Shown here one piece after another: positions 39,181 through 51,065 of a stretch of 64,000 nucleotides of DNA. The stretch spans positions 1,623,660 to 1,687,659 of the forward strand of contig PTFA01000091.1 of NCBI GenBank assembly GCA_003342895.1. Reading direction: 5' to 3'. Each line of letters starts with the position of its first letter. Position 1 is the first letter of the stretch. The DNA is from Casuarius casuarius (Eukaryota > Chordata > Aves > Casuariiformes > Casuariidae). The notes beneath the pieces are model-generated. The model was not told where the DNA came from. It ran no database searches and worked only from the letters and a program-made list of their open reading frames with translations. Both the position numbers and the translations under genes were made by a program.

Positions 39181-39575
39181 GTCTGGATACCTGCCCAACA
39201 GAGGCTAGATTTGGATCTCCTAAGTCATTTCACAGAGGTCACATTCTCGTTTGGATGTTAACAGTCAAGGGGTAAAGGAAAACAGACCAAGGCCTGGTTG
39301 TCATACGGGCCCAGGTCCAGGACTGTTACTTACCTCGCGTTAAACTTCTAGCATGATTTCAAGAGCCACGTATTTTGCACTGCGATGACTCTCTCCAGTT
39401 GCGTCTCTCTGCCAGGCTGCTCCTTGGATCAAAGCATTCAAGAAAGGGGTGAAAGTAAATCACAGCAGTCACCAAGGTGAACGGGTGCGCTAAATCAGGA
39501 GGAAGCAAGCAGAAGGGATGGGAATTCAGAGGACTGCCACTCGCCAAGGAATACAGACTTCTAATTCAGATGATT
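39181..39575. repeat. ~390 bp duplicated block, copy 1
   Basis: This block recurs at 52548-52936 in the same orientation. Hand alignment gives six substitutions and one 6 bp indel (copy 1 has an extra unit within 'cccaggtccagg'). Four of the six substitutions are transitions at CpG. Similarity stops sharply at both ends: left flank 'gttcctgt' here versus 'cttctgca' in copy 2, right flank 'agcttaataa' versus 'ccgcgcgtcg'. No clear target-site duplication or TG...CA ends are seen. It could be a segmental duplication, a mobile element copy, or a repeat family with more members elsewhere. Confidence 0.97.
39334..39489 (-). other. Candidate 156 bp non-coding exon in copy 1
   Basis: Read on the minus strand, a pyrimidine-rich stretch ends in 'cctgatttag' (AG at 39491-39490). 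After 156 bp comes GCGAG followed by GTAAGTAAC (GT at 39333-39332), a near-consensus donor. All three frames contain stops before the donor. The longest, 62 codons at 39547-39359, starts upstream of the acceptor and ends inside the exon, so the exon would be untranslated or part of a lncRNA. Both splice signals are intact in copy 2. No transcript evidence is available, and the block could also be a first exon starting further right. Confidence 0.4.
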
Positions 39576-39579
39576 AGCT

Positions 39580-40400
39580 TAATAACTCATTTCTGCAAGT
39601 CCTTTCTTCACTACGAGTAAGACAAATCAACTACACCATCAGCACATTACTCCAAGTTTGGCTGCATTTCTAGTCAGTAATAAAACTGCAGAGTGGGTGA
39701 GAGAAACATGACAGATGACCTGAGCTAACCAGCAGGAACTCAAGCTTGCAACTTGTACTGAAGGTCTATCCAGGTGCTCTCTTGCATCGCTAATTCAAAC
39801 CACACTCCAGGCAGGGCAACTACTCCAATTCCTACTGAAAGGAGTAGGCCAAACTCTGCAAGCCAAAGTGCACTTCATTAAACTCTGTGTACATCTTCTG
39901 AAAGAAATATTCCTTGCTATTTATTGAGATTATTTACTACATATTTTGTGAGATTTTAGACATCCAACATATAAAAAAATCAGTCTATTACATTTCTTGG
40001 AGTAAAATAATAAACACAGTTCTACTTAACTGCAGAACTGCTTAAATTTAAAAGAAGTGGGTGTTGACATTTTTGTCTCTTGCAAAATGATTATGAAATC
40101 AAGCCTTTTATTTGATAACAGACAGACTATAGCATGGAAGTTGAATATGAATATGGCTTGGAGTAAAGACAAATTCCAACTTCCCTGTGGATTTGATTAA
40201 GAAAATAGTAAATGTAACATGGAGCAGGCTGCAGTGGAGATCACGCCTCTCCTGTACACTGCAGGGAGCAGTCAGAAAGGAAATCCATGTATTAGTCTAA
40301 CAGATGAATACAGCCTCTACAAACACATCTAAGAAGTTTTAAACTACTGCATTCTAGTAGCAAGAAAAACACGAGCACTGAATAAATCGTTTCATCCCCT
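39580..40400. other. Spacer between copy 1 and the GC-rich islet
   Basis: Ordinary AT-rich DNA up to about 40200, then rising GC. No gene or recognisable repeat. Confidence 0.55.
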
Positions 40401-40439
40401 CTTTTATCCTCCACACCGAAAACCTTTGCCACTTTGTCC

Positions 40440-41100
40440 TCCTGTGGCCTAGCTGGTGAGCTTTGAGCCTGCAGCACTGCTGGGGTTGTCTCAGGCCCCT
40501 TCTTCCAGTCAGCCAAGCCCAAGAGACACAAGAAGCCATTCGAGCCACCCAACTAAGGCTAAGAGAAAAAATCGTAAAAGAGGGATTTCTACCTCTCGCT
40601 GCACCTCGAGGGCTCCTCCTGACTTGGGAGAGGTGAGCACAGCTCAGGATAGTGACCTGGCGCATGCCTGAGCTGCAGGGAAATGGAGATGGCCACGGTG
40701 GAAGCTTCTAGAAGCAGAGGCATGAAGGGGACCTCTGGGCGTGGCCCCTGAGGTGAGGCTGCAGCTGCACCTGCTGAGGGCAGGAAAGCTGTGTCCCCCT
40801 CCATTGGCTGGGGCAGGGCAGAGAGCCCAGGGCCGTGGCCCCCCGTTGGCTGCGGCAGGCAGAGGGGCGGGGCCGGGCCTGCTGGAAGGGGCAGCACTGC
40901 AGCATGCACCAGCACTCGCCTCTCTCCCAGGTTGAGCCTTGCAGGGGCATTTGCTGTGAGGCTGGGCCTCACAGATTGGGAAATACCCAGCCATCACCTT
41001 TACCTGCCTCCCTCAGAGTCCTCAGGCAGCTCGTTACACAGCTGCAGAGAAAAGTGCGGAGGGCAGCATTTATCTTCCATTTCCAGTCCTTAATTTCAGT
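40440..41100. promoter_or_regulatory. GC-rich islet with promoter-like motifs
   Basis: GC content jumps above the surroundings, most of all at 40740-40950. A GC box GGGGCGGGGCC lies at 40864-40874. An inverted CCAAT box (ATTGG) lies at 40803-40807, within 'ccattggctgg', and a weaker 'cgttggctg' is at about 40844. CpGs are present but only moderately dense, so it is a weak island. A plus-strand donor-like AG/GTGAGC lies at 40631-40638. Many overlapping frames are open on both strands here, as expected in GC-rich DNA, and none resembles a protein. It could be a promoter, an old CpG island or a GC-rich repeat. The CCAAT orientation fits leftward transcription, but CCAAT works both ways. Confidence 0.45.
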
Positions 41101-41280
41101 GTTTTAGCACAGAGAACTTGATGCGCAATACTTGTTAGGATCCATTTAACTATCCTTATGCCTAATGTACTGTTCCCTGAAGTCCTTTTAAAGCCCACTG
41201 TTAACTTTTAAAAACAGGCTTGGGTTTTCTTTAATCGCTATTGTATTTTCTAGCCCTACTTTGTGAGAGACACAAATATC

Positions 41281-41400
41281 CCGCCCAGCACCAGAGCTGG
41301 TAGCTGGGCCTGCCCGCGCTCAGCCCCGTACTGTGTTTTGGTGAGATGAGATAACCGACTGTGCTCTTCCTGGGTGCCGGCCAGAGCCCATCAAGACAAC
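41281..41400. promoter_or_regulatory. Second small CpG-enriched patch
   Basis: About six CpGs in 120 bp, including 'cctgcccgcgctcagccccg' and 'gtgccggcc', in otherwise CpG-poor DNA. It lies 0.2 kb right of the main islet and may be part of the same promoter-like zone. No gene start can be placed. Confidence 0.35.
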
Positions 41401-41409
41401 TGCTCTAGC

Positions 41410-44400
41410 TTCAAAGGGCTTTGCAGAAAGAAATCCCATGTATTGATTTGTTCAGCAAAACAGGGCTTTCAGAATCGAGAGCAGCAGAGCTCCTGAACAA
41501 TTTTCAAAGGAACAAGCAAACAGACCAGCTTCGAAGGCGTCTGTGGAAAGGGGGGTATTCCTGTAGTCCAAGCCTCAGTCAGTTTTACAAAATTTCCTTT
41601 TAGGTTTATTCTTTTGGAGAAACAAAAAGCTCTCGTTTTCTTTGTGGAAATAGCAGCTCTTAAACCATTTGTAAATGTATTAATAATAAATGCCAATAAT
41701 AATACTAACAAAATAAAAAATAAATTTCATAATTTTCTTGCATTCTAGGAAAAAAAGCCACAAAGAATTACTTATTCTTGCCTGTTTATCTGTGGGACAT
41801 GTAGGACATGAGTGGCTGTTACCTCGATGCTGAAAACAGGTATTTTGGTTTTCATTCTGCAGGAGGTCTGTTTCAAGACAAAGGTTCGCATTTCTCCCAG
41901 CATGATGGTACTACCATTCTACGGAGGGAGACAGGAAATCTGTACCGCTCCTTTTCAGAGATATTAGAATTTCTTTAAGTCTTAGTTTTGCCAGTATGCC
42001 TACTCATACAGCTGTACCAAGGGGAAAGCAACAGAATTTTCTCAAAAAAAGATATATGAGTGTGAAAGTAAGGCATCACATTAGAAATGCTTATTTGTTT
42101 AAGCATTAAAATTCATACCTATTCAGAGGCCAGAAGACATCTCTTCTTGCACCTTTACTACAATGGTCATGTTCATTCCTTGAACCAAGCCCTTTGCAAA
42201 GCACTGAATTTCACTTTAAGTTGCTAGACAGGGGTAAATACATTCTTTTATTTTGTTTTCAAACAATCTTGTGCATGTTCTCTTTCTTGAGAGCATACAA
42301 ACTAATGTGCTTAGCATACTACATGCCTCAGGAGAAAACATAGGTGTTCTGTACTCTTAGGAAATGACTGGAAACACTTAATTCAATTGTCTCTACTATA
42401 ACTGTTTTCCTTTAAAAATTACCTTGGCTAGAATATGCAGTAAGTGGATGTGAATTATTTAATTCCCATCTTACTCTCTGCTTTCTTAAATTTGTACTGT
42501 TCTCTTCCCTCCCAACACCTCCTTAAAAAAACAAAAACAACCAAAAATGAAGTAGGTATCAGGACTGTTAATAATTTATGAAGCATTTGTAAACCCTTAG
42601 CAAATGAACAGACAAGTGACACATGAATAAAACATTTGAAAAAAAGTCTCACTGACAGCTAACAATATTCTGAAGCAGAGTGTAAAATACACAGATATTA
42701 TTTTAAAGCAACATGTGTGCAACATAAAAAATAAGGTTGGGGAAAGAGATGGTCCTCTGCTTTGTATGATTGCATTGGGTGGGGATTGTTGTATGCAAGG
42801 GGGCTTCACTAGTTAGTTGAAAAACCTTTCTGCAGTTTGTAGTACAGCTGGAGTAACAGCTCCTTCTATAAAGTTTCTGCACTGTTCTGTTTCTTAATAG
42901 TTACTGCAAGATTAATAAATTCCCTAGCCTTAATGTTATATTGATACAAAGGCCCCTTTATTGGCATTATTTACTACTCACAATTTACTGAAGTAATATT
43001 ATGATGCTAGTACTATTTCATTATTATTTCACCATAATATTTTTGCATTGCCATACACACATGAATCTCTAAGTCTGCTTCTTCTTACCATGAAACAATA
43101 AATGTAAAAGACGACGAAAACGATGCATGCATGAAATACAGAATGCAGTGACTAATAAAAAAGTTTAGAAGTGACATGACCCAGATCTCACTTAAACAGT
43201 ACCCTATAAATTACTGACCTTGCTCCTTTGTAGAGTACCTTTCTCATTCCTTCCATCAAATAAACAGGACATTTCACTGCATCAGACAGACTCTAAACAA
43301 ATAGATAAGAAGACACATCAGCTCTCAAACAATGGCATTAAGATTTCATCATACTGTCAATGAGAGAAGATTTAATTAACTTGCTTTACCTGTCTTAGCT
43401 CGCACTAGACAAACAGAAGAGGGATTTAAATGAAGAATATTAAATGTGGAGCTTTAAAAAGAAATTACTGCATAATGCCAGCCATGTTAGTTGCTATGGA
43501 TGGGACTGAATCAAAGATCCATCTCTGAACTCCTCCATTCTTGACTTCAGAGAAATTATGTATGTTGAAATGCATATTTAAGGCAGAAAAACAGTGGCTT
43601 TATAATGGGAGGAAACATCACATCAGAAGTGTGATGCTACATTACCAAATATAAAGGCATTTTTGATTAAGGGTTTTTTTTAATGGACAATAATGATATA
43701 TAGATGTAGCCTGCAGAGCATGAGAAAAAAGTATTCTTTGTGAGATCCACGTTCACACATTTCTATCTGTTGAGAAGCTCTGCAGCCTTGCAGCGCATAA
43801 TTATCATTGCTGTTTTCTCTAAAAGGTCATCAGAAGCTCACAAGGTGGTGCTTCTATTACACACCAGTTACACTCCTTTCTCTTTGTGTTTCCATCTGCA
43901 AGTTATAGATTTCCTATACATTTCAATTAGTCTTTCCCCTCACCTTAGTTAAATACGTTGCTGGGGTAACAAAGGTTTTACTGAGTGATAGCAGAAATAA
44001 TTACTTATTTGATAACTAGTGTCTTTTAATGGGGGCATTAGATTTGATTTTTATAGGGCAAGCATGGCAAAGGAATGGGGGATGTAGAGAAAAGGGGAGG
44101 AATTGACTGAGTTGTCTTGCAGTTTTGATCACAAGTCAGAAACCATGTTTAGCTGTCAAAGGAACTGTTAGGGAAGTTATCACAAAGGAAGAAAAGGGTA
44201 GAAGAAAAAAATCTCCCTTGCTCAGGAATGTTTGTACATTTTAAATGACAGTTTGAAATGTTATACAGAAAATGCTTGACTGAATTTTGCATTATTATCT
44301 TTTTATTTCAGTTCAAATACAAAAAGGTTGGTGAGGACAATGTCCTGATGATCCCGTCAGTGGATCAAAAAGGCAGTTATAGAGCGGATAATAAATATAT

Positions 44401-45300
44401 AATATATAGTTCTGCTTTTTAAAGTATTTAAATAAATTTTTCATGCAGAACAGATTGTTTAATATTGAGTTGGGGGAAGGGTTTATGCACCATTAAACAA
44501 GCAGATCCTGACAATTTGTTTTAACTGGGTAGACTGAAGTCACATTCCCGGCTTTGATAAACTAACTGATTTAAGTAGACAGTTGATAACCAGTCTCTAT
44601 TAATAGAAAAGAACTAAAATTGCATAAACTAATTGTAATCAGTCCTTTTTTCATATTTATTGTAATTACAAGTCTTGCTGACCTTTATTATATTGCATAT
44701 CATCTTACAAAACATAAACAGAATGAGATACAGCATTAATACATTGCTCTAAGATACTTTTCTAGTTGTATGATAGCAGCACAAGGAAGTCATTTTCTAT
44801 GATAACTCCTAGATGCTATTGTAATAAAAATGAATGCTATAATAATCCGAAGGAACTGCTTTACAAAAGGAGTATACTACAAGTTAAATTAACACATTGC
44901 AGTACTAGTACTACCTAAAGTATCTTTAAAAACCCTCATGGTTAGGTTTTCAAACTAATTATTAATTTTAGGATTTTAGCAAGCCTACATAGCATTAAGC
45001 CTCCCAACATATGGCTGACATGGGAAAGCGAATTTCCCTCAGTGTGTTTATCACTCAAAGCATGTGGTATACCCTTTGCTCTTCATTTTATCTATTTTTT
45101 TAGTTCTCTATTCACAGGTATTGAATGCTACTGTTTTTTAGGTTAGCCTTTTAGTTCAGATGAGGAGTGTGCTTTTGAAGTAAACCACCTGATCATCCCT
45201 ATTTCCTATGCTTTGGCTGACACATGGAGTGGTCTCAGAATGTATGAACTGGATCAGCAACCAAACCCCTTTCTCTTGTATCTGCGAAGACTGGTGATAA
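41410..45300. other. AT-rich stretch, no gene seen
   Basis: The segment at about 44390-44720 is free of recognisable repeats and contains many TAAT-core words ('ctaattgtaatcag', 'tgtaattacaag'), so it looks like a possible conserved non-coding element. The rest holds only short chance frames. Confidence 0.5.
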
Positions 45301-45304
45301 GATG

Positions 45305-45610
45305 CGTTTTATAAATTTAGAAAGGCTAGAATAGATCACTATGACCCAGACAGCCTGACTTCTATAAAATAGGCCAAAGAATGTTGTAAGACAGTTCCTC
45401 TGTAAACCAGATAACTTTTTGATGAACTGCCTGTTAGAGAGACATATGGTTTCTGTTTAAAGAGTTCATGTGCCAAATTAACTACACCATCTCTACATAA
45501 ATTATTCAGGTCGCTCATTATCCTCACTGTTAAAAAAATGACAATTGATCCCACAGATTACTTCTGTGGGATCTCAAGTAAGTGGCAATTCCTCCATCCT
45601 TGTAAATTAT
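45305..45610 (+). repeat. CR1 LINE 3' region fragment
   Basis: The landmarks 'agatcactatgacccagaca', 'ctgacttctataa', 'taactttttgatgaa', 'agagttcatgtgcc', 'acaccatctctacat' and 'cattatcctcactgttaaaa' run in the order of a CR1 3' region ('gatctagtctgacctcct...atcaccctcactgttaaaa'). It is old and has no intact frame. A perfect hairpin sits at its right end. Confidence 0.8.
45547..45573. repeat. Perfect 11 bp hairpin
   Basis: Arms GATCCCACAGA and TCTGTGGGATC enclose the loop TTACT. All eleven pairs match, five or six of them G-C. It lies at the right end of the CR1 fragment and is not part of the CR1 consensus I recall. No U-run follows, and a bacterial-type terminator has no meaning here. Confidence 0.9.
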
Positions 45611-45699
45611 TCCTGTAAATATCCCTATAAAAAGTTAATTTGGCCCTATCTGCCAAGTTTGTCATTGCCAGTCGGGTAAATCTTGTGTGGTCCCATTGA

Positions 45700-45765
45700 T
45701 GTTGCATTTACACTTTGTGTAACTGAGCAAACTCCAGCCCAAACCTGATTTTGTCTCCAATGAAC
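45700..45765 (+). repeat. Sauropsid palindromic element fragment
   Basis: 'tcccattgatgttgcattta', 'cactttgtgtaactgagcaa' and 'ccagcccaaacctgatttt' fit the old element with 'cccattgat...tttacac...gtgtaactgag'. Matched from memory. Confidence 0.5.
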
Positions 45766-46587
45766 GTTTACTAATACAATATTCTATAGTTAGCAGGTGT
45801 CCTGTTACATATTTGGAAGAGAAAGTAACCAAGTATAAACCTTTGGCTCCATCTCCATCAGTATTTCTGATGTCTGTCTGTTTAATTGTTATTGACTGTA
45901 GAAAGTACTTTTTGATTGAGGCGTGAGGTAAAGTGATATCGATTAAAGTAAATGAACTTTTCTGCAGTCTGAGTCAATTGGGAAGGTATAGAGAATAAAC
46001 TGCAAGAACATTTACCTCGCCCATGAATAAAATTCCTCTTTGGAAACTCTCTGACCTACTTCTTCCACTAAAGGACCTTATGAGATAAGCCCACATTTCT
46101 ACTATTTAATACTAAAAAAATCAAGCTGCTGTGAGTTTGGACAGAATGAAAATCAGCTTTTTTTCCTCGATGTTTTGAAATAGAACAGAAGGAAATTAGA
46201 ACAAAAACAGATTTAACTTTTAATCCCTCAAGTAAGCAGCTTTTGCCATGTAATTTTTTTTTATCACAACTGCATATTTTGTTCTGGGAAAATAATGGTA
46301 GGAAAGCAAAGAAACCCCTATAAGCAACACACTTGATTTTATGTATCTGTTGGGACTTAGTGCCATGTTCAACTCTGTTTGTGATCAAAGAAGTGCAAGG
46401 ATGCAGGCACCTGCCACAATTCATCGGTGAATTTGAAACATTCAGGACACAGAGAATGTTGCTCCCTGTTTCAATGCACTTAAGATGCATGACCACATCG
46501 TTTCCATTACAGCTGCACATAAGCCTTATTAATTTAAGCTTTTTGTAAAAGAAAAGATAGCATTGTTTGGATCAAACGTAGCATGAA

Positions 46588-46601
<14 letters not shown>

Positions 46602-46620
<19 letters not shown>

Positions 46621-46661
46621 TTAAACAGCAGCATCTAAACATCCTAGCCCAGGGCTTTATT
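46602..46661 (-). repeat. Poly(A) tail with AATAAA: 3' end of a minus-strand retroposed copy
   Basis: The plus strand has 21 T (46602-46622), and 33 bases further right TTTATT (46656-46661). On the minus strand this reads AATAAA, about 33 nt, then a 21-base A-run, which is the layout of a reverse-transcribed mRNA end. DNA to the right (46660-46940) shows no recognisable coding sequence, so the source transcript is unknown. Chance pairing of AATAAA with an A-run is possible in AT-rich DNA. Confidence 0.4.
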
Positions 46662-46939
46662 GTACTGCATATTGCATAAACTCATAATAAAAGCTTACAT
46701 CTAAACAGACAAAACAGACTGATAGCATAAAGAAAAGCATCTTCTCTCTTTTTCACATTATCTAAGGTATGTAGGATAAAGGATGTAATTCAACATGCAC
46801 AAAAATATGTTCTTTGTTTTACGCATGTGCCTAAACCTGTGTGTGTAGCTGTCATTGTGTATCCAAAACTGGCCAGGCCCTCAGATTAATTCTGTGGCTG
46901 AGCCAGAGGCTTCTGAGGACACAGGGTCCTTCTCACTTT

Positions 46940-47010
46940 CCAAGGCTTAATTCAGGAAAGGCACTGAAGTTCACTCTTTAAACATTTAATTAAGTCTCAT
47001 CATTCTAGAG
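46940..47010 (+). repeat. Sauropsid interspersed repeat fragment
   Basis: 'ggcttaattcaggaaaggca', 'ctgaagttcac' and 'tttaaacatttaa' follow the old 'cttaattcagcaaagcactgaag...cttaacttt' element known from turtles and crocodiles. A second decayed piece ('gtgacttaattcaggatttt') is at about 47082. Confidence 0.6.
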
Positions 47011-47109
47011 CTGTGCCAATACACTCAATACGCACTCCTCACTGTTTTCTCTTAATTCCTAAGGAACTATTTGCTAAAAGAGTGACTTAATTCAGGATTT
47101 TCAGTGCCC

Positions 47110-50000
47110 TCTATTTCATTTTTCTCAGGGAATGTCTCCAAAAGGACCTATTTGCCTACTGATTACACATTGCATTGCACTGCAGAATCTATAGTATAGA
47201 TGTAGGAATGGGAAAAATACATCTTCATTATCAAATCTACTCGCTACACTAACTTAATATAAAACAATAATTCAAGCAATTAGATTACTCCATATAATTA
47301 ATCAAATACATTCCTGTTGTGCTGTCATACAGTATTTGCTGAATGCATATCAAAGTAACAACTGACACACTGTGTGTTCGGTTTAGATTGTTTAGTTCTT
47401 CAGTTCAGGCAGCATCTTTTTTGTGCATCCCGCACAGTGGCTTAATAGATAAAAATATAACAATGACCACAAAAACTAACTATCAGTAAAAACCTGAATA
47501 ACCCTTTTCAGGCAAGCTAACGACTGATTTTGTGCTAAAATTTATCCGGGTTCTCCTTCAAAATCGTAATGCATGAAGTTCTGGAAGAAGGACTTACTTG
47601 AATCAGCTCTGAATTCTCTAAGAACTACTTGGACAACATATAAACATATTATTGTGACAGTAGATATATTTGCTATCACTACAACACTGTACAAATTTCA
47701 CTGACACCAAGGAGAATAGTTTTTTGAACTACTCTTGCAGTAGTAAAAAGATTCAATAGTACCTCAAACATCAGTTAAATCCTGCCTAAAGTAGGGCAGT
47801 TCTTGACTATTGTACAAGTCTGCACAATTCTTCCTTGCAGATATGGGGCATAAGGGGGGTAGGGGGAAGTGTACCTGGAGAAGGTTGTTCTCCTGTGCCA
47901 CTGTGGACACAACGGTCCACAGGTGTTCCTGCAAACTGCCGTATCGGGAATTCTCTAATGGTTCTTCTTTGTTGTGCCGGGATGGAAACAATCAAAATTA
48001 AGAGATGAAGAAGAGAAACAAGTAAAAAGTTATTTTTCCTTCTCACTCTTGCGGCTCATTAACCATTGCTCTTTTTTCCCAGGGAAGTAATTGCTGTAAT
48101 TATGTAGGGAAAAAGAACAAACAAACAAACAAAAAAACCCAACACTACTTCCTTAAACATTTGTCACCCTCTTCTTTCACACACTACATTTCTCGCATTG
48201 TTTTGTTTCTTCCAAACAGTAGTCTGTTAAAATACACTTTATTTTATCTTTCATGTTCTTCCCTTGCTTTTTTTAAAATAATTTTAAAGTAGAATGTTTA
48301 TTGTTTTTCACAGATTTATTTCTTTTGACAATATTTTTTCTATTATATCATTTATTCTGTACTTTCAAGATCTGATTATATTCTAATTCTATTTGCTAAC
48401 ACATGCTATTTTACTTAACTATTTTTCAACATTTTGATCTCCTGCTGCAATTTTATTATGCTAGTTTTTGCTTCCTTCATTTCTCCTCTTTTATTACTTT
48501 ACCCATATTTATGTGTGTGTTTTTCTGTACCAGAGTTTTATTTGTATTTTTCTTCCATATGGTAAAGTTAATTTTCCTCCTTTAATGTGATCAAGGAATC
48601 AAGAATCATGTTCTTTACCTAACTCTGGTCTTAACTAGCCACTAAACAATACAGGTAAACCTCGTTGTTTCAAGTTGTCTTTCTATCACTTGCCTTGCTT
48701 TTCAGTTTAATTTCAACTTTTACAGGCAGAAAACCAGCAGTAGAACCAAGGTCTCTAAGAAGCCATGTCGTTCTGTCTGCTTGGTAGTATAGGAAAGAAA
48801 AGCTAAGAACATATATACATTTTAGTTCTTATGAAGTGCATATGGCTGATACACTTTTTAAAAGCAATCAGTAATTCTTAAAGCTTTCCAGCTTCCCCTC
48901 CCATCTGTCCATTTTGTTGACACTGGTTTGGAACATGGATTTTTTTTACTAAGCAGATCACTAAGAAGTGGAAATTTTCAAATCTCTTAACTGCTTATTT
49001 CACAAAATTCGTGGGATGCAAAATCAGACTGATTTCTCTGATGAGAGAAAAAAGGGGCAAATAATCCTTATTTTATAAGCGATGTGGCTGGTGGGAAAGT
49101 CTCTTGAGTTTCACATTTAAATTAGTGAGAATCAAAACCACTTCCTTTCCCTAATAGACTACAGTCCTCCTTGATCAGGCTTCCTGTATTTACATTCAAT
49201 AACATATCCTCCTTCCAGAGGCTCTGTGGAGATTTTTTTTATGGAAACATCAATAGTTTCCACTTCTCTCTGGACTCATTTAGTCTGTTTACAAAACACC
49301 ATCAAATGTCGGTATCTCATCTGTGATTCATTTCCTGACATTTAATTATTGTTCTGTAAATCACTTACCTTAAGAAAAGAAAAAGTGTAATGAGATTTTT
49401 AAAATATTGGTGAGGTTATAATTATTTTCCACTTAGTCTTATGGAACTCATTGGTGCTATTTAAGAAAACCTGAACAGACAACACTACAAATGTCTCTTA
49501 AATGTTAGCTTCTTTTAAGAATGGAGGATTTATGAGGAGGCTTAGAAGCATATGTATACAGAATGTACTAATCATACATTATATTTTATAATGTTTTTCA
49601 TGCAAGAGGATCTTAATGCACGAGGAAGATGACGGCATGAATTTACCAGTCTCTTTGCTCCTTATGCATGTCTTATGCTATTGCAGTACGAGCAGCACAT
49701 GAGTGACAAACAAGATGCTTTCAGATATACAGAAGCCCTTAAAAAGATGGGCAAACCCTGTTTTCCTTACTGCTTTTCTGGACTGGAAAATGTAGAATTC
49801 TATTTAGCTCTTCATTTTGTGCTCATTTTGCATAGGGAAAAATACAATGAATCATTACAAGTAGAATGACATCCTGAACTGAAAATAATGAGAAATTAAA
49901 AGATATCTAACAAACAGTAACTGTTACTGTTGGTACCATTAACGAGTATGAAAATTGTGATAGAATTTTCACTAAGGGAAAAATTAGGTTAGGTGAAATT
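47110..50000. other. Non-coding stretch with a T-rich segment
   Basis: From about 48230 to 48590 the plus strand is strongly T-rich, giving a 60-codon frame made mostly of F, L and C that is a composition artefact. Around 49100-49170 the DNA recalls the MIR tail. Overlapping frames at 47764-48046 on both strands resemble no protein. Confidence 0.5.
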
Positions 50001-50002
50001 CA

Positions 50003-50021
50003 TTTTTTTTTTTTTTTTTTT
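50003..50021. repeat. Poly(T) run, 19 bp
   Basis: Nineteen T with no polyadenylation signal to its right. Simple sequence or a decayed minus-strand retroposon tail. Confidence 0.85.
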
Positions 50022-50924
50022 ATAACGGTTCAGAAATTCTCACTGGATTTAAAAAACAAGAGAAGTTAATAATTAGCACGTGTAGATTCATTTTAAAGTA
50101 CATTGTTATTTTTCTCCATTTTATATACTTACATGTTTCTGGCTTCCTTGTAATTGTAAACATGCAGATCAGGCAAAGATGAAAGGGTCCTGATGATTCA
50201 GCAGGAATTATTTCTGCTCCTGAAAAATTTGGTAATAAGGATGGATAAGGGAATTACTACTCAATTTTTATTTTTAATCCCGAAAGGCCAGACGACATCC
50301 AGCCTCCGGATATCACCTCGCTCTTTAAAAAACAGAAGAGTCATCAGAGCAAGGAAACAGAATGACATGAAGATAGCATACGTCTTTTTTGTCTTTTTTG
50401 AAAAGCAAAGTCCATGATAAAGATTTGGATATTTTCTTCCCCTTTTTGTCCTTTCTGCATTCATCAAGGGCTTTAGACTGAGTATAAAGAACTAGCCTTT
50501 AGGGCATAATTATACAGAGAAAATCAAACATTAGGAAAAATAGTTTGCAGGTTTTTTTTTTATTTGACTATCATTAAGTGAAGTGAGAGTGAAAGATGTA
50601 AATAACTTGACTAATTTATAATCACTATGAAAATTCACTGCTGGAAGGAAAATTCCTTTGAGAGTGTGTTTCAGTATGATGTCAAATTATGTTTTGAGTC
50701 CAATATTAGGCTTTTCAATTATTCCTGTAGAACAGACAGATAAGATAGCTTGTAAACATGCAAACCATGCCATTGCATCAATATAACCACAAATATCCGT
50801 TGGGAGTAAGTATGTCCTCACCCAACACAGGTTGAATACTCTAGATACAAATAAAGTTCAATCACTGCTCAAAGTTTTTCCCTCAAAATATTTCATTTAT
50901 AATGATATTTGCTCTTCTGTGATA

Positions 50925-51065
50925 CTTTTCATCTAAAATCTTAAAGTGCTTTGCAGGCATTAGTTAATTAAGCCTCAAACTGCACCTGGGAATCAGGAAA
51001 GCCTTTATAATCATTTCAGGGAGCAGTTAAATGGTTTATACAAAGTCACACAAAATCATTGCAAC
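50925..51065 (+). repeat. MIR-type SINE
   Basis: 'cttttcatctaaaatctta', 'aaagtgctttgcaggcatta' and 'caaagtcacacaaaat' follow the full-length MIR-like order seen in sauropsids ('ttcatc...tcaaagcgctttacaa...caaggtcacacag'). The central part is decayed. Confidence 0.7.

Noticed and set aside
39359..39547. 62-codon frame conserved between the two duplicated blocks
   Set aside because: The whole block is nearly identical at DNA level, so frame conservation follows from recent duplication and does not show selection for a protein.
40589..40972. Long overlapping open frames in the GC-rich islet
   Set aside because: Several frames on both strands are open at once because stop codons are rare in GC-rich DNA. 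The peptides are Pro/Ala/Gly-rich and match nothing.
46068..46520. Minus-strand open frame of 150 codons
   Set aside because: No recognisable motif; Cys- and Ser-rich composition without a pattern. A few frames of this length are expected by chance in 64 kb.
48403..48585. Hydrophobic 60-residue frame resembling a membrane peptide
   Set aside because: It is produced by a T-rich tract that translates into Phe and Leu.
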